In this document: one piece after another, positions 14,300 through 20,757 of the stretch | Layout: the number at the start of each line of letters is the position of its first letter | Numbering within the stretch: position 1 is the first letter of the stretch | Virus record (IMG/VR): IMGVR_UViG_3300030104_006429 | Span: 1-40,737 of that record | Length of the DNA: 40,737 bases | Direction: 5' to 3' (one strand) | Source of the DNA: a virus | Made by a program: the position numbers and the translations under genes | The notes under the pieces: generated by a model | Database searches by the model: none | What the model was told of the DNA's origin: nothing | Seen by the model: only the letters and a program-made list of their open reading frames with translations

Positions 14300-14554
14300 A
14301 TGGAAACGAAAACAGTAATGATGCCCAGAGAATTGACAGCGGAGAATGGAGCCAAGGCGTTGCTCTTAGGGGAGTTTAGCGTTGGTGACTTTATCGAGTG
14401 CGGACGGTGTGATGGTGGAGATGCATCATCCGATGATGAATACGAAGAGTGTGAATTTTGCGAAGGCCAAGGCGGCCACCACGTAAACTTCGCTGTCGAC
14501 TGGCCTACGATCAAAGCGATTTACGCTAAAGCCGTCGAACACTTAGGCACATAA
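14300..14554 (+). CDS. Cassette 1: DnaJ-type zinc-finger-like protein
   Basis: The ATG at 14300 follows GGAG and gives 84 residues. Two CxxC pairs (CGRCDGG and CEFCEGQGG) separated by an acidic stretch resemble a DnaJ/anti-TRAP-type zinc-binding module. The rest is short helices. It is the first cassette gene; its TAA is embedded in the following ACATAAC box. The function is unknown; a small zinc-binding adaptor or regulator is possible. Confidence 0.65.
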   Translation: METKTVMMPRELTAENGAKALLLGEFSVGDFIECGRCDGGDASSDDEYEECEFCEGQGGHHVNFAVDWPTIKAIYAKAVEHLGT

Positions 14555-14597
14555 CCACGCTATTCAGCGGTTTATCCGCTGCAATGCATTGTTATAT
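14549..14597 (+). repeat. attC-like site 2
   Basis: R'' ACATAAC 14549-14555 and R' GTTATAT 14591-14597. The inner arms GCTATT and AATGC pair with an unpaired T, followed by the CAGCGG/CCGCTG stem with loop TTTAT. Spacers of three bases separate the boxes on both sides. This is the clearest attC-like fold of the six. Confidence 0.75.
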
Positions 14598-14609
14598 CTG
14601 GAGGATTTT

Positions 14610-14786
14610 ATGAATATTTTAGATGCGCACGTTGTTGAAGTGATTGGTGAGCCTGAGTTTAAGTATGGCAAGTGGTTTGTCAGGGTAAAAGTGGACTGCT
14701 ACGGCTGTGTTAGTGAAACACAGCCGATGTTCAGCACAAAAGAAGCTGCCGAATCGCTAAAGGTTGGAGACGTGGTTCAGATATAA
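14610..14786 (+). CDS. Cassette 2: small hypothetical protein
   Basis: ATG at 14610 with a strong TGGAGG directly after the R' box; 58 residues. The product is beta-rich (HVVEVIGEPEFKYGKWFVRVKV), with single CYGC and a final LKVGDVVQI that looks like an SH3/OB-type small barrel end. No family was recognised. TAA forms part of ATATAAC. Confidence 0.65.
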   Translation: MNILDAHVVEVIGEPEFKYGKWFVRVKVDCYGCVSETQPMFSTKEAAESLKVGDVVQI

Positions 14787-14840
14787 CCCAGAGATTTACT
14801 GCCGAGCGCAGCGATGTCTGACAAAAGTAAATTGTTATTT
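14781..14840 (+). repeat. attC-like site 3
   Basis: R'' ATATAAC 14781-14787 and R' GTTATTT 14834-14840. A 7-bp inverted pair ATTTACT/AGTAAAT lies inside, with a small CTGC/GCAG stem at the centre. 60 bp. Confidence 0.65.
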
Positions 14841-14852
14841 TGCAGGTTAAAT

Positions 14853-15020
14853 ATGAAAAAAGGCAAATGGGTGAAGCTATTTAAACGCGAAGGTAAGCGA
14901 CTGGGAATTAAGCAGCGGACGTTGCCAGTTTGGGCGGAGCAGTGCTGGCTTGAGTCTATTGGTGCTGATGTTGACGGAGCTTGCGCCGCTCGGAGCTTGT
15001 TCTATTGGATGTCAAAATAA
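14853..15020 (+). CDS. Cassette 3: small basic hypothetical protein
   Basis: The ATG at 14853 (AGG upstream) is preferred over one at 14814, which lies inside the attC-like site. The 55-residue product is basic at the N-terminus (MKKGKWVKLFKREGKRLGIK) with a Trp/Cys-containing C-terminal half. No family was recognised. Its TAA lies in the following AAATAAC box. Confidence 0.6.
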   Translation: MKKGKWVKLFKREGKRLGIKQRTLPVWAEQCWLESIGADVDGACAARSLFYWMSK

Positions 15021-15068
15021 CCCGGCGTTAATGGGCGCGCAGCGTCCAAATTTCACGGCTTGTTATTT
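15015..15068 (+). repeat. attC-like site 4
   Basis: R'' AAATAAC 15015-15021 and R' GTTATTT 15062-15068. Central stem GGGCGC/GCGTCC with a 3-nt loop. Its left 23 bp are identical to those of site 5. Confidence 0.7.
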
Positions 15069-15085
15069 CACCGATTGGAGCGTGT

Positions 15086-15262
15086 ATGTTTGAGAGCTTT
15101 TTGATTGTGCTGGCATTTGCTTTTGTCTGCTTTATGGCTGGCTATGGAATGGTTGACTTGTTATTCCGCTGGCTGTTTGGAATCAGAATTACGATAAACG
15201 ATCAGAACGGTCATCCGCGAAAGTACAGACTGAAGAATGGAATTCTTAGAAGGTTGAAATAA
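15086..15262 (+). CDS. Cassette 4: 58-residue membrane protein
   Basis: ATG at 15086 follows GGAG and the frame stays open to TAA at 15262. The product begins with a long hydrophobic segment (LIVLAFAFVCFMAGYGM), then DLLFRWLFG and a basic tail (HPRKYRLKNGILRRLK), so it should sit in the inner membrane with a cytoplasmic basic end. No family was recognised. It is complete and bounded by attC-like sites 4 and 5. Confidence 0.6.
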   Translation: MFESFLIVLAFAFVCFMAGYGMVDLLFRWLFGIRITINDQNGHPRKYRLKNGILRRLK

Positions 15263-15317
15263 CCCGGCGTTAATGGGCGAGAGCCTGCGAACGTCACAAT
15301 TAAACGCATTGTTATAA
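15257..15317 (+). repeat. attC-like site 5
   Basis: R'' AAATAAC 15257-15263 and R' GTTATAA 15311-15317. The inner arms GCGTTAAT and ATTAAACGC pair with one unpaired base. The left 23 bp match site 4 exactly. 61 bp. Confidence 0.75.
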
Positions 15318-15333
15318 ATCTAGGAGTTTATTT

Positions 15334-15591
15334 ATGGAGAAGGTCTCACGAAAAGAAGATATGTCTCCCCGCGGTCAGTTAAGGGTTTTTACAGACGATG
15401 ATGGCGACATTCATGTGACTGTATTTTCTGATGATGGGAGCGGCAGGATTGAAACGATGGCGTCAGTAGAATTCTGCACGAGTGTTACAGGTGGCGGGCG
15501 CAGCCCGGCAACACGAAAAGCTCTGATCGAGCTTGCTAGGGCCATGAGGGAGGACAATGAGAGTCACCCTGAGCGGGCTGGTGATTTATAA
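15334..15591 (+). CDS. Cassette 5: small hypothetical protein
   Basis: ATG at 15334 with TAGGAG seven bases upstream; 85 residues. A predicted beta hairpin (GQLRVFTDDDGDIHVTVFSDDG) is followed by a Gly-rich turn (TGGGRSPATRKAL) and a C-terminal helix (LIELARAMREDNESHP). No family was recognised. The TAA is part of TTATAAC. Confidence 0.65.
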   Translation: MEKVSRKEDMSPRGQLRVFTDDDGDIHVTVFSDDGSGRIETMASVEFCTSVTGGGRSPATRKALIELARAMREDNESHPERAGDL

Positions 15592-15643
15592 CAGAGAGGA
15601 CGCGCGTCGAGGTACGAGATCGCCGCGCTCCGAGGTGTTATTT
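15586..15643 (+). repeat. attC-like site 6 (downstream border)
   Basis: R'' TTATAAC 15586-15592 and R' GTTATTT 15637-15643. The inner GGACGCG pairs with CGCGCTCC with one unpaired C. It ends three bases before the stop codon of the convergent serine recombinase. Confidence 0.65.
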
Positions 15644-15645
15644 TT

Positions 15646-17307
15646 TCAGAAATCAGCGGCACTGACATATCCTTTGCCCAGCCGATCAATCCGCAGCAAC
15701 CGCACCGCACCAGAGCGGAACTTCAGCCGTATATCAATGACGCCTTTGCCGGGCAACAACCTCTGAGCCAAACGCTCTGCCACCCTCGCCCTCGCCCCGG
15801 TAAAACCCTCAGCAGTAAAACCCTTTCCGTACACATCGATTCGTTCAAATGTCGCCATAAACAACTGCCGGGCCTTCATCCGCGCATCTTTATCCAGCGT
15901 CATCACTGCGTCTGTCAGCGTCTGCCATTCATCCAGCAATCCACCGACCACCGCGCCCGCGTACACTTTTAAATCATTCTCAGCCGCCGCCAGGGCATCA
16001 CGAGCAGCAGCCTGATCTTTCTCAAGTTCGCGCATTTTACGGATCAGCACCAACGGCACTTCATCCGTTTCCAGCAACGCCGCTGCCAATTTATCTAATT
16101 TCACCGCGATATCATCGAGCGCCACCCGCCGATCTGCCACCGTCGCGGCCAACTTCGCGCGGGTATCGTCCTGCTCAGTAAATTCAGCAACGCCCAATTC
16201 AGACCGGCAATACGTCAGCAATGCACGCTCGACCACCGCCAGCGACACCCCGCCGCCAACAGGGCAGCGCCCACCGCCATCCAGACCATCTGCGCATTGC
16301 AATCGCCGGTGTCCATCAGCCAGAGATCCATCAGCCCGCGCACGGTTCGCGTAATTCACACCCTGCATCGATGCACCACAGTAACCGCAAAAGCAGATAC
16401 CAACGCCAGTAAAAATGCCGGGAATGCCTGCACCAGGTGCACGCGGCCGCGAGCGCCCAGCCGCCTGAAGCCGCGCATAATCACTGTCAGAAATTGCCGC
16501 CGGATAGTAATCATCCAACGTGTATTCAACCCCAGCAACCCGCAGCACCTTAGCGCCAATCATCATCGGGTTTTTAAATATGCGATACAGATTCTTCCCA
16601 GAGACAGGACCATTGCTGATCCTCATGCCCTCAGAGTTCAACCGCTTAGCAATAGCCGTCCCGCCCTCACCAGACAAGTACAGCTTTACCGCCAACCTCA
16701 ATGCCTCAACGCGTTCAGGGATGAATTCATACAGCGGCGGCACATCAGATCCCGTCTCACGCACCCAGCCCGGCGGCTTACCGTTACGGATATGAGTACG
16801 CCTCTTTTCGGATATCCAGTCTTCACACGCAATCCGGATCGCCGCATTAACACGACTGCTTTTCGTCTCGCTTTCCTCATGCGCACGAATCATCACAAGC
16901 ACCGAGTAAACCAGATCCATCGGGTTCGCCCTCAGCGACTCACGATCATAGCGCTTACCGTCTGACGCAGTGACGACAGCAATACCCGCATTAATGATCT
17001 GATACAGAATGGCCTGAGCCTCAATCGGCTCAGCACGAGACAGACGATCAAGCGCTTCAATAATCAACGTTGAGCCTGCCGGCACCTTGCCAGCCTCAAC
17101 GGCCTGCAGAAACACGCCCAGCGCACCTTTCTTAATATGCGCCTGGTGATAGGCCGACAGCCCCTCATCTTTCATGCTCAGAGAGGTATCCAGCTGCAGA
17201 CCATTCTCAGCAGCGTAACGCTCAGCGTACTCAGACTGACGATCAGACGACGAGCCCTGCGCCTGTTCAGGTGTAGAGAATCGGATATAGCTGTATAATC
17301 GCGCCAT
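15646..17307 (-). CDS. int: Large serine recombinase (phage integrase)
   Basis: A 553-residue protein. The N-terminal resolvase domain holds catalytic Ser11 (YIRFSTPEQ) and the DRLSR arginine motif (87-91). The recombinase domain follows (about 180-290). A zinc-ribbon with C305/C307/C310 and C338/C348 and a long coiled coil (about 385-460) are typical of large serine integrases. It joins short attP and attB sites without supercoiling. The start is the ATG at 17307, 23 bases from the divergent rimO start, so attP lies directly upstream. It is convergent with the cassette array. It should integrate the phage into rimO; a recombination directionality factor was not recognised. Confidence 0.93.
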   Translation of the reverse strand: MARLYSYIRFSTPEQAQGSSSDRQSEYAERYAAENGLQLDTSLSMKDEGLSAYHQAHIKKGALGVFLQAVEAGKVPAGSTLIIEALDRLSRAEPIEAQAILYQIINAGIAVVTASDGKRYDRESLRANPMDLVYSVLVMIRAHEESETKSSRVNAAIRIACEDWISEKRRTHIRNGKPPGWVRETGSDVPPLYEFIPERVEALRLAVKLYLSGEGGTAIAKRLNSEGMRISNGPVSGKNLYRIFKNPMMIGAKVLRVAGVEYTLDDYYPAAISDSDYARLQAAGRSRPRAPGAGIPGIFTGVGICFCGYCGASMQGVNYANRARADGSLADGHRRLQCADGLDGGGRCPVGGGVSLAVVERALLTYCRSELGVAEFTEQDDTRAKLAATVADRRVALDDIAVKLDKLAAALLETDEVPLVLIRKMRELEKDQAAARDALAAAENDLKVYAGAVVGGLLDEWQTLTDAVMTLDKDARMKARQLFMATFERIDVYGKGFTAEGFTGARARVAERLAQRLLPGKGVIDIRLKFRSGAVRLLRIDRLGKGYVSAADF

Positions 17308-17330
17308 TTTTAAAGCCCGGAGCCATTAAA

Positions 17331-17420
17331 ATGAGCGATTCTACAGAACAACCCTCAAAACGTATAGGAATGGTGTCTCTCGGCTGCCCGAAGGATACGC
17401 CATATAGCCTCTATTCATGA
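17331..17420 (+). pseudogene. rimO: 5' fragment of rimO carried in attP
   Basis: ATG at 17331 (RBS GGAG) starts MSDSTEQPSKRIGMVSLGCPK, which matches the N-terminus of RimO, the radical-SAM methylthiotransferase for ribosomal protein S12. Its UPF0004 domain opens with the conserved VSLGCPK. After codon 21 the sequence diverges (DTPYSLYS) and stops at 17420. A possible -10 TATAAT lies at 17294-17299 inside the integrase gene; a good -35 is lacking. The phage therefore carries the host gene start up to the recombination point, so that integration restores an intact rimO. The identity rests on a short but very conserved stretch. Confidence 0.8.
17361..17412. other. attP: Predicted attP of the serine recombinase
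   Basis: Imperfect inverted arms ATGGTGTCTC (17370-17379) and GATACGCCAT (17394-17403) match at 8 of 10 positions and flank TCGGCTGCCCGAAG. The centre falls in the conserved RimO codons Gly-Cys-Pro-Lys, and homology to RimO ends just after it. The size and symmetry suit a large serine integrase site. The exact crossover dinucleotide is not determined. Confidence 0.6.
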
Positions 17421-17602
17421 GCTTGAGCGATCAGTCTAGCGACCGAATCACGCGCCATGTCAGAATGACTATAGATTGAGCCAGGCTGAATAAGCAAAAG
17501 TAGAGACAGTAAAAGCCGCACTCCCTTACCAGTTAGATTCAACTCCATCCCCAAAGTGAAGCCGTCGTTAATTTTCTTACAAATCAGTTTGATAATAATC
17601 AA
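17411..17602 (-). CDS. Possible small exported protein next to attP
   Basis: A 63-residue reading frame using a TTG start preceded by GGAG. It has a hydrophobic stretch (VRLLLSLLLLIQPGSIYS) that could be a signal peptide, and ends inside the rimO fragment. Support is limited to the RBS and hydrophobic segment; it may be chance. Confidence 0.3.
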   Translation of the reverse strand: MIIIKLICKKINDGFTLGMELNLTGKGVRLLLSLLLLIQPGSIYSHSDMARDSVARLIAQAHE

Positions 17603-17640
17603 TCGAAATACTCCATTGTCACTTCAAAAGTATTTCTGCC

Positions 17641-17669
17641 TTGACTCAAACCCATAACATCACTACATT
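17641..17669 (+). promoter_or_regulatory. Promoter for candidate small RNA
   Basis: TTGACT (17641-17646), a 17-bp spacer and TACATT (17664-17669). No gene follows before the strong terminator at 17715-17750, so it would make a short RNA of about 75 nt. Confidence 0.5.
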
Positions 17670-17676
17670 CAGGGCT

Positions 17677-17750
17677 CACGACTGGAATCAGGACAGAAAC
17701 TTGTTTCCAACAAAAGGCCTACCGGGCTAGCAGCCGGTGGGCCTTTTTTT
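17677..17750 (+). ncRNA. Candidate phage small RNA near attP
   Basis: The predicted transcript from the 17641 promoter starts near 17677 and ends at the T-run of 17744-17750. It contains a small GAAA-CTTG-TTTC hairpin (about 17696-17708) and the large terminator stem. There is no reading frame of note. The size, private promoter and terminator fit a regulatory sRNA; no known family was recognised. Confidence 0.4.
17715..17750 (+). terminator. Strong intrinsic terminator
   Basis: AGGCCTACCGG (17715-17725) pairs over 11 positions, one a G-T wobble, with CCGGTGGGCCT (17734-17744), followed by seven T. In the integrated state it would also stop transcription of the truncated host rimO start from entering the phage. 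Confidence 0.88.
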
Positions 17751-17899
17751 ATTGGATGACGGTTGAGTACGAAGGCAAGATTCTGCCGCCGGAAACCTGT
17801 ATATAAACACAGATGTTCAACCTTGAAATCAAGGCTAACACAGCGACAAATAAACACAAAACAATTTGCTTGATGGCTCATTATGTCCTTGACACAACA

Positions 17900-17925
17900 A
17901 AGCCCTTTATTAAAGGGGCCTTTTT
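17900..17925 (+). terminator. Second plus-strand terminator
   Basis: AGCCC and GGGGC, with inner TTTA/TAAA pairing, form a hairpin at 17900-17920 followed by five T. The 150 bp between the two terminators (17751-17899) holds no gene I can support; it might encode a second short RNA, but no clear promoter was seen. Confidence 0.6.
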
Positions 17926-17954
17926 AGAACATTACCACAGAAACACATTTCCTC

Positions 17955-18212
17955 TTAGTATCCCCTACCAGAGAACCTACAAACCAGAGATTCATGCACA
18001 GCCTCTGCGCAATGATCTGAAACGATAAGCCGGTCAGATATAAGGCCCGGAATGTCCGAAGGATGGATGACGATATGCTCTGGGCCGATCTTTTGAACAT
18101 GCCGCACCACACCGTCAGGAGTGATTTCAGTGATCCAGCGTTGAGGGAGTTGCGGTGAGATTGTGAGTTTATTATTCATTTGATGATCCATCCATTCCAT
18201 ATCGAGCGTCAT
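17955..18212 (-). CDS. Hypothetical protein between attP and tail module
   Basis: An 85-residue protein from the ATG at 18212 (AGG upstream); a longer form from 18311 is possible. It contains PQRWITEITPDGVVRHVQKIGPEHIVIHPSDIPG. This compact alpha/beta pattern does not match a family I recognise. It is divergent from the HTH gene at 18324, so the two may share a control region (18213-18323). Confidence 0.5.
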   Translation of the reverse strand: MTLDMEWMDHQMNNKLTISPQLPQRWITEITPDGVVRHVQKIGPEHIVIHPSDIPGLISDRLIVSDHCAEAVHESLVCRFSGRGY

Positions 18213-18323
18213 TGCCTGTCTGTTGATAAATCTAACGACAAGGGACAAACGGCGCAATTCCTTGCGGGCTGGCTTTTGCCGTCTACAGTTAATCTGAGGT
18301 AAATTTGTCATCGGTTCGCAAAA

Positions 18324-18773
18324 ATGTCGCAACAAGACACCTTCGGGCCTCGACTCAGGTCAGCCCGCACAGCAGCAGGGTTTTCATCTGTCGACAGCAT
18401 CGTGACGGAGATAAACAAGCATCTGGAAGTAATGGACAAGGAGCCCATTACTCAGAGCGCCTATCGGGAATGGGAGAAACTGGGCACGCCGCTTGAGAAC
18501 AGAAAGTTCAGAACACACATGCCCTATTACGTTTACCCGATATTCTGCGGCCTCACAGGCATAACCGGATACTGGTTGTTTTATGGTGACGCTGGCGGAG
18601 TCATCAGAAACATTACCGACCTACCGAACCAGAATCAGACGTGGTTTGAGGAGCAACTACAAGCCATCAAATGCCCACACCGCCAAAGCCTGGTGCGAGA
18701 GTTCCTGCGGCTAATCAGCAAGATATCTGAAACGCAGCGCCATGCACTGCATAACTTACTGAGGCTTTTTTAA
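18324..18773 (+). CDS. Xre-like helix-turn-helix regulator
   Basis: A 149-residue protein. The N-terminal ~65 residues (GPRLRSARTAAGFSSVDSIVTEINKHL, then ITQSAYREWEKLG) resemble an Xre-type DNA-binding domain with an enlarged loop. ITGYWLFYGDAGG follows, as in repressors that measure their domain end, and the C-terminus is helical. It is transcribed against the tail genes and overlaps the end of the last tail gene by four bases. It may be a second regulator expressed in the lysogen. A possible promoter (TTGCGG, TACAGT) lies in 18262-18290. The RBS is weak. Confidence 0.65.
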   Translation: MSQQDTFGPRLRSARTAAGFSSVDSIVTEINKHLEVMDKEPITQSAYREWEKLGTPLENRKFRTHMPYYVYPIFCGLTGITGYWLFYGDAGGVIRNITDLPNQNQTWFEEQLQAIKCPHRQSLVREFLRLISKISETQRHALHNLLRLF

Positions 18774-18997
18774 ACCTCAATCGTCACGGCAGGCAGATCA
18801 GGGGCTTTACCCTTGATCTCACCGCCCTGAATGATGGCCTTCTGGCCCGCACCTACTGAATCGCCACGCACGCGAATAGCATCACCCGATCTGAGGGTTA
18901 CACTACTCGTACCATCAGAATTGACCACATCAATAGTCACAACAGACCGACCACCCTGATCAAGCAGCCCATCAAGCTGCGCCCACGGATTACTCAT
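18770..18997 (-). CDS. Small tail-tip-associated protein
   Basis: A 75-residue beta-rich protein (RSVVTIDVVNSDGTSSVTLRSGDAIRVRG), coupled to the upstream hub-like gene by ATGA. It is the last gene of the structural operon. The sequence looks like a small OB or beta-sandwich structural element. No family was recognised. Confidence 0.65.
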   Translation of the reverse strand: MSNPWAQLDGLLDQGGRSVVTIDVVNSDGTSSVTLRSGDAIRVRGDSVGAGQKAIIQGGEIKGKAPDLPAVTIEV

Positions 18998-20757
18998 AGC
19001 ATCTCCCAGCCAACAGGCTGTTCAATTGTAACAGTTTGACGCACCATCGCCTGACCGCGCCCCGGCACAGTGACAGACACCCCCGTCACATAACCGCGAT
19101 ACGTCTGATCTGGATCATCATAAACAACTGCAACAGCAAGCCCCGGCACAAGCAAGCCCGGCTGACCAGCACCCTCCGGTATTGCCAACTCCAGAGTATG
19201 AATAACCCTATCACCAGACGCCGCTATCTCTTGCCGCCCACGACTCTGGTTTGCCGCCAACTCAGTACACCACGCTTCGATGACATCAGGCCCCGACTTA
19301 TCCCCCGCAGTACCCAAGCGACTCACACTAGCAGCAACCCCTTCAGACTCACCCGAGACAAATACAGCATTAATCAACTCGCGATACTCTAACTGACCAC
19401 CCTCAGATAAAATCTGGCTTTCATGAACCGTACGATCCATTTCCGAAGCCTCTAAATCCCAAGGCGCCGGAAAGTAACGCGGCCTAACCGTCAGCACATC
19501 TTCATCAAGCGACGGCTGCACAACCGCACCCGCCGCACCCGCCAGGCGCTTTATAACCTGAAGCGCTGACTGCCCCTGATAGCTGAAACTGGCATTAGGC
19601 AAGGTCCAGTCTGGCAGATCCGTGACATTCCAATCGACAGAAAACCCAGTACCCGTCAGCTCATTTGTCACAGCCTGAACCGCCGATGTAGAGCCAATAC
19701 TCCTAGTACGCAGAGGCGCGTACGGGCGCCCTAAATACTGACTACGACTATAGCCAGTAATAGCAAAGCGCTTATTTAGCTGAGTACCACTTACGGATCT
19801 GCCGCGCCCATAGGAAGCCACAAAGAAAACCCAGCGATGGCCGTTAATAGTAATCGCGACTTCTTTATTGCCAGCCGGTCCCGGCTTCACCAGGGCAATA
19901 GAGGCATCATTAAGAACATCACAACTCAGACGCCAACTCACGCTATCAATATCAAGATCTAACTGAACATCAGCAACAGCCAACGGCGTATTGTCTGGCA
20001 GCGATACCACATCAACAGAATTCACAATCAGATGCACCTTTTGATCATTAGGGTCAGGGATATATCCACCATCAATCAGCGGAGGCTCCACAAGGTAAGG
20101 AAGGCCAGGCGCATAATGGAGCGACTCACCAACCCCCCACAGCAGCTCTGTACCATCATCTTTCGGAGGCGGCGTCCGGGCAGAAATACTTACCGAACCA
20201 ATAAGGGGCTGAGCGGGAAGATCCGCCTGTCGATACGTACCAAACTCAAACAAACCAGACGGGAGGTAAGGGCCAGATACCAGATTAAAATCACCACTGC
20301 CCGACGAAAACAACTCCGACTGCCGAAGCTCATACTCTGATGGCCGCAAGCTATAGCGCGCCACCCCAAGCTGCGGGCAAACTGAACCTTTATCATTTGC
20401 CCGAGGCTGATGCACCTCTATCGACCAGCACTGCTGAAGTTCCTGCCCCGACAAAGCGACACTGAGCGCCGCCAAATCTTCAAGAGCCACAGGCTTACCC
20501 CAAAAAACCGATGACGCACCAGCCAGAGCAGCCCCCGAGACCGATACCAGTTCGCGACAGAGCGCACTCACCGGCACAGTACCTGACCAAAACAACACCC
20601 CAAGCCCAGACACGCCACTGGATACCCCCGAATGAGAAGCCACTGCCACGTCAACAGGGTCAGCCAACTGTGCCGCCACAGATACTGACGACAGAGGACG
20701 AACCGACGACGCTGCCAACTGCACCGCAGCCGCAGCGCGAAAAGTAGGCAAAGTCAT
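18994..20757 (-). CDS. Tail hub / baseplate-like protein
   Basis: A 587-residue protein. The central and C-terminal parts (WRLSCDVLNDASIALVKPG, ITGYSRSQYLG, QSALQVIKRLAGAAGAVVQPSL) have the flavour of phage hub proteins of the gp27/gpD class that cap the tail tube. The first ~100 residues are rich in Ser, Ala and Val. It is coupled to both neighbours and lies at the distal end of the tail operon, where the baseplate or tip genes are expected. Assignment to a specific hub family is not certain. Confidence 0.6.
   Translation of the reverse strand: MTLPTFRAAAAVQLAASSVRPLSSVSVAAQLADPVDVAVASHSGVSSGVSGLGVLFWSGTVPVSALCRELVSVSGAALAGASSVFWGKPVALEDLAALSVALSGQELQQCWSIEVHQPRANDKGSVCPQLGVARYSLRPSEYELRQSELFSSGSGDFNLVSGPYLPSGLFEFGTYRQADLPAQPLIGSVSISARTPPPKDDGTELLWGVGESLHYAPGLPYLVEPPLIDGGYIPDPNDQKVHLIVNSVDVVSLPDNTPLAVADVQLDLDIDSVSWRLSCDVLNDASIALVKPGPAGNKEVAITINGHRWVFFVASYGRGRSVSGTQLNKRFAITGYSRSQYLGRPYAPLRTRSIGSTSAVQAVTNELTGTGFSVDWNVTDLPDWTLPNASFSYQGQSALQVIKRLAGAAGAVVQPSLDEDVLTVRPRYFPAPWDLEASEMDRTVHESQILSEGGQLEYRELINAVFVSGESEGVAASVSRLGTAGDKSGPDVIEAWCTELAANQSRGRQEIAASGDRVIHTLELAIPEGAGQPGLLVPGLAVAVVYDDPDQTYRGYVTGVSVTVPGRGQAMVRQTVTIEQPVGWEML

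Larger units (their letters stand above)
14231..15643 (+). mobile_element. IntI-less gene-cassette array (CALIN-like) in a phage
   Basis: Five consecutive units each hold one small plus-strand gene followed by an attC-like site, plus one such site at the upstream border. Every site has nnnTAAC with the stop codon TAA of the preceding gene, imperfect inverted inner arms, and GTTATnn. Each next start codon lies only 12-21 bases after the GTTATnn box and carries its own RBS, as in integron cassettes. No tyrosine integrase or attI is seen. By eye the base composition is more AT-rich than the upstream early genes. The last site ends three bases before the serine recombinase stop. Cassette promoters were not seen; the phage early promoter would drive expression. 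Confidence 0.75.

Noticed and set aside
14231-15643. The repeated intergenic elements as ordinary transcription terminators
   Set aside because: They lack a stable stem followed by a T-run, and their conserved ends are TAAC and GTTAT, not hairpin-plus-T.
16297-16965. 222-residue plus-strand frame inside the serine recombinase
   Set aside because: Antisense shadow; the recombinase frame carries all expected motifs.
15646-17307. The serine recombinase as the integrase moving the cassettes
   Set aside because: Large serine integrases use double-stranded att sites; attC sites are used as folded single strands by tyrosine IntI. Adjacency may be coincidence.
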